Assembly: GCA_017614795.1 (NCBI GenBank)
Contig: JAGABD010000042.1
Location: 1-5,510 of the forward strand
Reading direction: 5' to 3'
DNA: 5,510 nucleotides
From: Bacteroidales bacterium
GTDB taxonomy: Bacteria > Bacteroidota > Bacteroidia > Bacteroidales > UBA932
Both the position numbers and the translations under genes were made by a program. Shown one piece after another: positions 1 through 5,174 of the stretch (position 1 is its first letter; every line of letters begins with the position of its first letter). The notes beneath the pieces are model-generated. The model was given only the letters and a program-made list of their open reading frames with translations. It did no database searches and had not been told where the DNA came from.

Positions 1-45
1 CAGGCCCCCGCAGCCGATGAAGGCAGCGACGACCTTCCGTTCTAA
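1..45 (+). CDS. ssb: Single-stranded DNA-binding protein, C-terminal tail only (partial)
   Basis: Frame 1 is open from the window edge to a TAA at 43-45 and encodes QAPAADEGSDDLPF. The last residues match the acidic tip of bacterial SSB, which ends in D-D-D-I-P-F in E. coli and in close variants such as DDLPF elsewhere. In that family the tip sits after a Pro/Gln/Gly/Ala-rich flexible linker and docks repair and replication partners such as RecO, RecQ, PriA and the polymerase chi subunit. The Ala/Pro-rich residues seen here fit the end of such a linker. The OB-fold that binds DNA lies outside the window, so the call rests on 14 residues only. The stop is 25 bases upstream of the next start, with no clear terminator or promoter between, so read-through into the transporter genes is possible. 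An unrelated protein ending in DDLPF cannot be excluded. Confidence 0.75.
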   Translation, partial: QAPAADEGSDDLPF

Positions 46-70
46 TTTCTAACGAGCATTTCATTCAGCT

Positions 71-1465
71 ATGGCAGCTAAAGCAATAGAAAAGACCAGG
101 CGGTTCCTCAACGACAGTCCGGCGGCACGCTGGGGCGCGCTGATTCTCATCGCGTCGATGATGTTCTTCGCCTATATGTTCGTGGACGTGATGAGCCCGC
201 TCAAGAGCATGATCGAGGCCCAGCGCGGATGGAACAGCACCGTGTTCGGCACCTACGCCGCATCGGAGTTCATCCTCAACGTCTGCGGTTTCCTCATCAT
301 CGCCGGCATCATCCTCGACAAGATGGGCGTCCGCTTCACCGGCACCCTTTCCGCATCGCTCATGGTAGGCGGCGCAATAATCAAATTCATCGGCATCTCC
401 GACTGGTTCCAGGCCACGGCCTTCTGCGGCTGGCTCGACAGCTGGTGGGTGGCCCTTCCCGGCAGCGCCAAGATGGCAAGCCTCGGCTTCATGATCTTCG
501 GTTGCGGCTGCGAAATGGCCGGCACCACCGTCAGCAAGGCCATCGCAAAATGGTTCGAGGGCCACGAGCTCTCGCTCGCAATGGGTATCGAGATGGCTAT
601 CGCCCGTCTCGGCGTCTTCGCCGTGATGTGGATATCGCCTCTCATCGCAGGAGCCTTCGGCAAGAGCGTTGTAGCGCCCCTCGGCTTCTGCACCGCCCTG
701 CTTCTCATCGGCCTCATCGCCTTCATCGTCTTCACCTTTATGGACAAGAAGCTCGACGGCCAGCTCATCGAGGCAGGCAAACTGTCGCAGGAACCCGATC
801 CGGAGGAAGAATTCAAGGTAAAGGACCTCGGCATAGTGTTCAGCAGCAAGATGTTCTGGATTGTGGCAATCATGTGCGTGCTCTACTACAGCGCCATCTT
901 CCCTTTCCAGCGTTACGCCCCCAACTTCCTTGAGGAAGTCCTCGGCATCGACGCGTCCACAGCTTCGCACCTCTTCAGCTTCTTCCCCATCCTCGCGATG
1001 TGCCTCACTCCCTTCCTCGGAGCGTTCATCTCCTTCAAGGGCAAGGGCGCGAGCATGTTGATGATAGGTTCCCTGCTGATGATAGTCTGCCACCTGAGCT
1101 TCGCGTTCGTGCTGCCCGCATTCCCCCACCAGTGGTTCGCGGTGCTGCTGATTCTCGTTCTCGGGCTTTCGTTCTCGCTGGTTCCCGCCTCGCTGTGGCC
1201 CAGCGTCACCAAGATTATCGACAAGAAAGTGCTCGGCAGCGCGTACTGCCTCATCTTCTGGGTGCAGAACATCGGCCTCTGCCTCGTTCCGCTGCTCATC
1301 GGCGCGCTTCGCCAGTCCACCGGCGGCTACACCGTCCCTATGCTGGTGTTCTCCAGCTTCGGCGTTCTGGCATTCCTGCTGACCTTCCTTCTGAAGATAG
1401 AAGACAAGCGCAAGGGCTATGGCTTGGAGCTTCCCGAAGTCAAGGACAAGAAAGAAGATGAATAA
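71..1465 (+). CDS. Major facilitator superfamily transporter, MFSD1-like (first of a tandem pair)
   Basis: This encodes a 464-residue inner-membrane protein with about 12 hydrophobic segments, roughly at 21-40, 60-82, 92-109, 134-151, 168-190, 203-224, 261-278, 300-320, 328-350, 354-374, 388-411 and 422-441. A hydrophilic loop at about 225-258 separates the two six-helix halves, as is usual for MFS carriers. The helix 2-3 loop carries motif A (ILDKMGVRFTG, 81-91). Its repeat in the second half is degenerate, because the Asp is missing (about 317-326, ISFKGKG). Conserved blocks are GCGCE in helix 4 (Glu148), AIAKWF (157-162), AIARLG in helix 5 (Arg179), LWPSV (375-379) and WVQNIGL (397-403). 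They resemble animal MFSD1, a lysosomal carrier reported to move dipeptides; the bacterial substrate is unknown. The ATG at 71 is the first in frame after ssb and gives the expected short cytoplasmic N-terminus. There is no Shine-Dalgarno sequence, as is common in Bacteroidota. The 3' end overlaps the next gene by 8 bases. Confidence 0.9.
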   Translation: MAAKAIEKTRRFLNDSPAARWGALILIASMMFFAYMFVDVMSPLKSMIEAQRGWNSTVFGTYAASEFILNVCGFLIIAGIILDKMGVRFTGTLSASLMVGGAIIKFIGISDWFQATAFCGWLDSWWVALPGSAKMASLGFMIFGCGCEMAGTTVSKAIAKWFEGHELSLAMGIEMAIARLGVFAVMWISPLIAGAFGKSVVAPLGFCTALLLIGLIAFIVFTFMDKKLDGQLIEAGKLSQEPDPEEEFKVKDLGIVFSSKMFWIVAIMCVLYYSAIFPFQRYAPNFLEEVLGIDASTASHLFSFFPILAMCLTPFLGAFISFKGKGASMLMIGSLLMIVCHLSFAFVLPAFPHQWFAVLLILVLGLSFSLVPASLWPSVTKIIDKKVLGSAYCLIFWVQNIGLCLVPLLIGALRQSTGGYTVPMLVFSSFGVLAFLLTFLLKIEDKRKGYGLELPEVKDKKEDE

Positions 1466-2810
1466 AGTCGCCAAGACTGCTTTCAACCTCAAGGGCGTGT
1501 GCTGGATCGCACTCGCCCTTTTGGTAGTGCCGATGTTCGGCTCCTACTTCTTCGACGATATGTTCAGCACGGTGTCGGCAGTGTTTTCCGACCCTTCGTT
1601 GCTGGAACTCGGCTGGGATACCGGAGCCTACGGCAAATACACTTCCGGCTACTCGGTACTGTGCATTTTCGGCGGCCTGGTGCTTTGCGGAATGCTGCTC
1701 GACAAATGGGGCGTACGCATCACCGGTTCCATTTTCGTTGGGTTGATGGTTGGCGGCGCGGCTCTGGTCACCTGGGCAATTACCGCGGGGCTGGCTCCGA
1801 GTCTGTCGCTTAACCTCGCCTATGCAGGATGTATGATTTTCGGCCTCGGCAGCGAGATTGCCGGAGTTGCCGTCACGCGCAGCATAGCCAAGTGGTTCAA
1901 GACCGGTCCGATGGCCCTCGCTATGGGCCTGCAACTCGCGATAGCCCGCCTCGGCACCGCAGCGGCATTCCTGCTTGCTCCCGCACTCATCCGTGAGAAG
2001 GCCGGCGCCGTCTACACCCTTGCCGAAACCGCCCGACCCGCTTTCGTGGGCCTGGCTTTACTTCTGGTCGGCGGCATCTTCTGGGCTATTTTCGTGGCAC
2101 TCGACGCTCGCTTTGACAAAGTAAACGTCATTGCCGACCCCGATCGGCAATCCCCTGACGAAACATTTAGGTTCAGCGACGTCCTGAAGGTCCTGGGTAA
2201 CAAAAATTGGTGGCTGATCGCACTCCTTTGTGTCTTCTTCTACAGCAGCATAATCGCGTTCAAGAAGTTCACCGGAGCCATCCTGGTGCCACGCTTCGGC
2301 GTCAGCGCCACGGCAGCCGGCATGATGGCGACCATCCTGCCCTTCGCCACCGTGGTGTTCGCTCCCCTCTTCGGCCTTATGGTCGACCGCAAGGGACGAG
2401 GCACGCGCTGGATGCTTCTGGGTGCCGTGCTCGCGCTCTGCGCGCATCTGCTTATAGGCTTCGCGCCCTCGGGCCAGCCCTTCTTCGGCTATCTGAGTAT
2501 GATCCTTCTGGGCTTCAGCTACTCCCTCGTGCCGGCGGCAATGTGGCCGAGCGTGCCCAAGATAGTTCCCGAGAAGATGCTCGGCACGGCCTTCGCGCTC
2601 ATCTACTGGGTGCAGAACCTGGGCCTATGGGGGTTCAAGCGCTTCGCGGGCAAGATGATGGCTCCCGGCGCCGATGCGGCCTCCGCCCCCGTGAACACCG
2701 AGATTATGTTCACTGCAGTCTGCCTGGTCGCCCTCGCCCTGGCCTTCGCCCTCTCCCGCTCATCCCGCCGCAACCCCGAGCTGAAGCTCGACGAGCCGAA
2801 TTCACGTTAA
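1458..2810 (+). CDS. Major facilitator superfamily transporter, MFSD1-like (second of a tandem pair)
   Basis: This encodes a 450-residue, roughly 12-helix membrane protein paralogous to the gene before it. Matching blocks are LDKWGVRITG (motif A, 81-90), GSEIAG (Glu133), SIAKWF (142-147), AIARLG (Arg164), FSYSLVPAAMWPSV (353-366) and YWVQNLGL (383-390). Unlike its neighbour it keeps a full second motif A in the helix 8-9 loop (GLMVDRKGRG, 306-315, with Asp310). The loop after helix 1 is several residues longer. I chose the ATG at 1458 because it gives a short basic N-terminus before the first helix and a tight 8-base overlap with the upstream stop, typical of translational coupling. A purine-rich AAGAAAGAAG precedes it. 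The in-frame ATG at 1419 would add 13 residues and a 47-base overlap. One oddity is that the helix expected after YWVQNLGL contains Lys394, Arg395 and Lys399 where the paralogue is hydrophobic. The substrate is unknown; a dipeptide or other small metabolite is inferred only from MFSD1 similarity. Confidence 0.88.
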   Translation: MNKVAKTAFNLKGVCWIALALLVVPMFGSYFFDDMFSTVSAVFSDPSLLELGWDTGAYGKYTSGYSVLCIFGGLVLCGMLLDKWGVRITGSIFVGLMVGGAALVTWAITAGLAPSLSLNLAYAGCMIFGLGSEIAGVAVTRSIAKWFKTGPMALAMGLQLAIARLGTAAAFLLAPALIREKAGAVYTLAETARPAFVGLALLLVGGIFWAIFVALDARFDKVNVIADPDRQSPDETFRFSDVLKVLGNKNWWLIALLCVFFYSSIIAFKKFTGAILVPRFGVSATAAGMMATILPFATVVFAPLFGLMVDRKGRGTRWMLLGAVLALCAHLLIGFAPSGQPFFGYLSMILLGFSYSLVPAAMWPSVPKIVPEKMLGTAFALIYWVQNLGLWGFKRFAGKMMAPGADAASAPVNTEIMFTAVCLVALALAFALSRSSRRNPELKLDEPNSR

Positions 2811-2815
2811 ATTCG

Positions 2816-2823
2816 TATCTTTG
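2816..2823 (+). promoter_or_regulatory. Bacteroidota-type -7 promoter box for dxs
   Basis: TATCTTTG fits the Bacteroidota sigma-ABfr -7 consensus TAnnTTTG exactly. It lies 5 bases after the stop of the second transporter and 9 bases before the dxs ATG at 2833. The same ten bases, TATCTTTGCA, recur in the tRNA promoter at 4709. No TTG element is present about 19-21 bases upstream, so the -33 half is missing or degenerate. Transcription would be expected to begin a few bases downstream, around 2827-2831, leaving almost no leader. Confidence 0.65.
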
Positions 2824-2832
2824 CAGACTGCG

Positions 2833-4704
2833 ATGTACGAAATTCTGGACAGCATAAACAGCCCCGCCGACCTCAAGGCGCTGGACCTCAGGCAGCTGAA
2901 ACAGCTTTGCCAGGAGATCCGCGACTATATGGTGGAGTGCTGCGCGGTGACTCCCGGGCACCTTGGCGCTAGCCTCGGCGCGGTGGAGCTCATCGTGGGC
3001 TGGCATTATGTGTTCGACGCGCCGGAGGACAAGCTGGTCTTCGACGTCGGACACCAGGCGTACGCGCACAAGATACTCACCGGACGCCGAGAAGCGTTCA
3101 GGACGCTCCGCACCGAAGGCGGCATCAGCGGATTCCCGAAACCCTCCGAAAGCCCCTACGACGCTTTCGTCGCCGGACACGCCTCCAACTCCATCTCCGC
3201 GGCCTTGGGCCTCGCCGAAGCCGCCCGCCTGAGCGGACGCACTGAAAAGGTATGCGCCCTTATCGGCGACGGAGCCCTAACAGGAGGTCTCGCTTTCGAG
3301 GGCATCAACAACGCCGGCGCAAGCAAGGCGGACATGCTGCTGATTCTCAATGACAACGAGATAGCCATCGAGCGCAACCTCGGCGGCCTGCACAACTACC
3401 TGCTGCGCATCTCGACCTCGCGCAAGTACAACGCATTCCGCAATATGATATGGGACGCCCTGGGCGAAAGGGGCTTCCGCAATTTCATCCAGAGGTGGAA
3501 CCGTTCGCTTCGCAGCTGGCTGCTGCACGGAAGGGACATAGGCTACTTCGAGAACTTCGGATTCCGCTATTTCGGCCCCGTCGACGGAAACGACATCCGT
3601 GTCGTGGTGACCGCCCTGCAGAGGCTCAAGAACATGAAGGGCCCCCGCGTGGTGCATTTCATCACCCGCAAGGGCAAGGGCTACGCTCCCGCGGAAGCCG
3701 ATCCCGTCACCTGGCACGCACCCGGAAGGTTCAACCCCGAAACGGGCGAAAAGATTCCCGGCAGGCGCGACGCCGACCGCTACCAGGACGTGCTCGGAGA
3801 GGTTCTCTGCGAACTTGCCGCGAAAGACGACTCGATAGTTGCCATCACCCCGGCGATGACCGGAGGCAGCGGCCTCACGAAGTTCGCCGAACAGTATCCC
3901 GACCGCTTCTTCGACGTAGGCATAGAGGAGGAACACGCGGCCACGTTCAGCGCGGGCCTCGCCGCAGGCGGACTCAAGCCTTTCTGCTGCATATACTCGT
4001 CCTTCTCGCAAAGGGCCTACGACCAGATAATCCACGATATAGCCCTGCAGAACCTGCCCGTCACGCTTTGCTTCGACCGCGCGGGTCTCGTAGGAGAAGA
4101 CGGCGCCACGCACACGGGAGCGTTCGATCTCGCCGCATACCGCAGCATCCCCGGCGTCACCGTCAGTTCCCCGAAGGACGAAGCCGAACTCGCCGACCTG
4201 CTTTACACGGCGGCCACTACGGAGCACGGCCCCTTCATCATAAGATATCCCCGCGGATGCGGAGAAGGCGCGAAGTGGAAGGACGTTCCCCGCAAGGCAC
4301 TGGAGCCCGGCAAGGCGGAGGAACTCTGCGGCGGCGACAGCATCGCGATCATCGCGACAGGGCCGGTCGCGACCGCGGCCCTCAAGGCCGCCCAAGGCTT
4401 CGGGGGCAAGGTTGGCGTGTTCGACTTCCGTTTCCTCAAGCCATTCGACGAAGAAACCCTCGCGCGCATAGCGCGTACATATAAGTATATTGTGACGGCC
4501 GAGGACGGATGCCTCAAGGGAGGCCTCCATTCCGAGGTCTGCGAAAGCCTCGCAAGGCTCGGTTCACACATCCCTGTCGAGGGTTTAGGCATAGCGGACA
4601 AGTTCGTCGCGCACGCCCCTCAATCCCGCCAGCGAGCCATCTTCGGACTGGACGAAAATTCTCTGCGGGAAAAGATTCAAAATCTATTGCAGAATCAAAA
4701 ATAA
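2833..4704 (+). CDS. dxs: 1-deoxy-D-xylulose-5-phosphate synthase
   Basis: DXS condenses pyruvate with glyceraldehyde 3-phosphate, releasing CO2, to give DXP. This is the first step of the MEP pathway to isoprenoids and also feeds thiamine and pyridoxal synthesis. The 623 residues match the usual length (620 in E. coli) and the three-domain, transketolase-like layout: domain I about 1-310, II about 315-480, III about 490-623. Visible motifs are PGHLGASLG (His43), DVGHQAYAHKILTGRR (His74), the thiamine-diphosphate/Mg motif GDG (145-147) followed by NDN (173-175), YFGPVDG (246-252), WHAPGRF (His295), GIEEEH with catalytic Glu366, SQRAYDQ (Arg394), RAGLVGEDGATHTGAFD (Asp423, His427) and RYPRG (471-475). 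Bases after Glu366 read EEH, where EQH is common. I chose the ATG at 2833 because the upstream in-frame TTG at 2821 is the end of the -7 box and would barely be transcribed. No Shine-Dalgarno sequence is present. The gene is probably its own transcription unit, followed by the tRNA promoter rather than a clear terminator. Confidence 0.96.
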   Translation: MYEILDSINSPADLKALDLRQLKQLCQEIRDYMVECCAVTPGHLGASLGAVELIVGWHYVFDAPEDKLVFDVGHQAYAHKILTGRREAFRTLRTEGGISGFPKPSESPYDAFVAGHASNSISAALGLAEAARLSGRTEKVCALIGDGALTGGLAFEGINNAGASKADMLLILNDNEIAIERNLGGLHNYLLRISTSRKYNAFRNMIWDALGERGFRNFIQRWNRSLRSWLLHGRDIGYFENFGFRYFGPVDGNDIRVVVTALQRLKNMKGPRVVHFITRKGKGYAPAEADPVTWHAPGRFNPETGEKIPGRRDADRYQDVLGEVLCELAAKDDSIVAITPAMTGGSGLTKFAEQYPDRFFDVGIEEEHAATFSAGLAAGGLKPFCCIYSSFSQRAYDQIIHDIALQNLPVTLCFDRAGLVGEDGATHTGAFDLAAYRSIPGVTVSSPKDEAELADLLYTAATTEHGPFIIRYPRGCGEGAKWKDVPRKALEPGKAEELCGGDSIAIIATGPVATAALKAAQGFGGKVGVFDFRFLKPFDEETLARIARTYKYIVTAEDGCLKGGLHSEVCESLARLGSHIPVEGLGIADKFVAHAPQSRQRAIFGLDENSLREKIQNLLQNQK

Positions 4705-4716
4705 TGTCTATCTTTG
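4687..4716 (+). promoter_or_regulatory. Promoter of the tRNA-tuf cluster, -33 TTG and -7 TATCTTTG
   Basis: A TTG at 4687-4689 is followed after 19 bases by TATCTTTG at 4709-4716. Both boxes and the spacing match the Bacteroidota housekeeping promoter (TTG, 19-21 bases, TAnnTTTG). The -33 box lies in the last codons of dxs, and the -7 box starts 5 bases after the dxs stop. A start near 4721-4724 is expected, giving a leader of about 27 bases before the first tRNA. Confidence 0.8.
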
Positions 4717-4717
4717 C

Positions 4718-4738
4718 ACTCCCTTTTTTAGAGGGAGT
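4718..4738 (+). repeat. Inverted repeat at the tRNA-cluster transcription start
   Basis: ACTCCCT (4718-4724) and AGGGAGT (4732-4738) are perfect 7-base complements around a 7-base T-rich loop. The T-run is in the loop rather than after the stem, so this is not a classical intrinsic terminator, although it sits just after dxs and could slow or end dxs transcription. Because the expected transcription start falls within the left arm, tRNA precursors may carry only part of it. Its function is unknown. Confidence 0.5.
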
Positions 4739-4749
4739 CTTTGACATAC

Positions 4750-4823
4750 GCCGATATAGCTCAGTTGGCCAGAGCACGTGATTTGTAATCTCGGGGTCGA
4801 GGGTTCGAATCCCCCTATCGGCT
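4750..4823 (+). tRNA. tRNA-Thr (anticodon UGU)
   Basis: A 74-base cloverleaf. The acceptor stem is GCCGATA/TATCGGC (4750-4756, 4816-4822) with discriminator T4823. The D-stem is GCTC/GAGC (4759-4762, 4772-4775). The anticodon loop TTTGTAA has TGT at 4784-4786, reading ACA and related Thr codons. The T-loop is TTCGAAT (4804-4810). No CCA end is encoded, so it must be added after transcription. Two positions do not pair: T4779 with T4791 in the anticodon stem (29-41) and A4800 with C4814 in the T-stem (50-64). The fold is otherwise standard. Confidence 0.95.
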
Positions 4824-4828
4824 CACTC

Positions 4829-4848
4829 TGTGCCTGAGCTGAGGCACA
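4829..4848 (+). repeat. Hairpin between tRNA-Thr and tRNA-Tyr
   Basis: TGTGCCT (4829-4835) and AGGCACA (4842-4848) form a perfect 7-base-pair stem with a 6-base GAGCTG loop. It starts 5 bases after the tRNA-Thr body and ends 3 bases before tRNA-Tyr. No T-run follows, so a terminator is unlikely. A spacer that keeps the precursor tRNAs apart or guides cleavage is plausible. Confidence 0.6.
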
Positions 4849-4851
4849 AAG

Positions 4852-4933
4852 GGGCAAGTACCAGAGCGGTCAAATGGGGCAGACTGTAAATCTGCTGGCT
4901 ATGCCTACGGTGGTTCGAATCCATCCTTGCCCA
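4852..4933 (+). tRNA. tRNA-Tyr (anticodon GUA)
   Basis: An 82-base class II tRNA with a long variable arm (about 4896-4908). The acceptor stem is GGGCAAG/CTTGCCC (4852-4858, 4926-4932), with discriminator A4933. The anticodon stem GCAGA/TCTGC encloses loop CTGTAAA with GTA at 4886-4888, which reads UAU and UAC. The T-arm is GGTGG-TTCGAAT-CCATC, with one G-U pair. The discriminator A and the long variable arm are the expected identity features of bacterial tRNA-Tyr. No CCA end is encoded. Confidence 0.97.
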
Positions 4934-4942
4934 CACTTTTAC

Positions 4943-4961
4943 GAAGCGGGAAACCGGCTTC
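4943..4961 (+). repeat. Hairpin between tRNA-Tyr and tRNA-Gly
   Basis: GAAGC (4943-4947) pairs with GCTTC (4957-4961), and GG (4949-4950) with CC (4954-4955) around an AAA loop, leaving one G-G mismatch (4948, 4956). The right arm AAACCGGCTT (4951-4960) is also a perfect complement of AAGCCGGTTT at 5133-5142, so two alternative foldings exist. Confidence 0.5.
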
Positions 4962-4963
4962 AC

Positions 4964-5035
4964 GCGGGGTTCGTATAATGGCTATTATGCCAGCCTTCCA
5001 AGCTGGAAATGGGAGTTCGATTCTCCTACCCCGCT
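4964..5035 (+). tRNA. tRNA-Gly (anticodon UCC)
   Basis: A 72-base cloverleaf. The acceptor stem is GCGGGGT/ACCCCGC (4964-4970, 5028-5034), with discriminator T5035. The anticodon stem CCAGC/GCTGG encloses loop CTTCCAA with TCC at 4997-4999, reading GGA and GGG. The T-loop is TTCGATT (5016-5022) on a GGGAG/CTCCT stem that includes one G-U pair. No CCA end is encoded. Confidence 0.95.
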
Positions 5036-5045
5036 CAAAAATATT

Positions 5046-5117
<72 letters not shown>

Positions 5118-5118
5118 C

Positions 5119-5141
5119 AAAAGCCGGTTGAAAAGCCGGTT
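5119..5141 (+). repeat. Direct repeat AAAAGCCGGTT x2 in the tuf leader
   Basis: Two identical 11-base copies, 5119-5129 and 5131-5141, are separated by a single G. Because CCGG is self-complementary, the copies can fold on each other: CCGG 5124-5127 with 5136-5139, flanked by AAA/TTT. A T-rich stretch (5140-5149) follows. This could act as a weak terminator or attenuator, or as a 3' processing signal between tRNA-Thr and tuf, but the stem is too short to be sure. Confidence 0.55.
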
Positions 5142-5149
5142 TAATTTTG
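5142..5149 (+). promoter_or_regulatory. Possible second -7 box upstream of tuf
   Basis: TAATTTTG fits TAnnTTTG and would start transcription around 5155, about 20 bases before the tuf ATG. No TTG lies at the expected 19-21 base spacing (the nearest, 5128-5130, is only 11 bases away), and the region is AT-rich, so a chance match is possible. If real, it would give tuf transcription independent of the tRNA promoter. Confidence 0.3.
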
Positions 5150-5174
5150 TAAACAAACTTTTAAACGTAATATT

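Noticed and set aside
1419..1457. An earlier ATG for the second transporter
   Set aside because: It would add 13 polar residues and a 47-base overlap with the first gene. The ATG at 1458 gives a tight 8-base overlap and a normal N-terminus.
65..1492. A 475-codon open frame on the minus strand opposite the first transporter
   Set aside because: Its product is a low-complexity run of Glu, Asp, His, Ala and Gly with no domain. It arises from the strong G/C bias at third positions of the real gene on the + strand, which has clear MFS motifs.
2610..2700. A frameshift in the second transporter near the charged helix 11
   Set aside because: The frame remains open, the residues align without a gap to the paralogue around Gly398, and the +1 frame soon meets a stop.
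2786..2796. A GCTC/GAGC hairpin near the end of the second transporter as a terminator
   Set aside because: The stem is only 4 base pairs, lies within the coding sequence and has no T-run after it.
2821..2832. An upstream TTG start for dxs
   Set aside because: The TTG is the last three bases of the -7 promoter box, so it would lie upstream of the expected transcription start. The ATG at 2833 begins at a reasonable point relative to E. coli DXS.
3277..4530. A 417-codon open frame on the minus strand opposite dxs
   Set aside because: It lies opposite a fully conserved DXS reading frame, has no recognisable motif, and is explained by GC-rich codon use.
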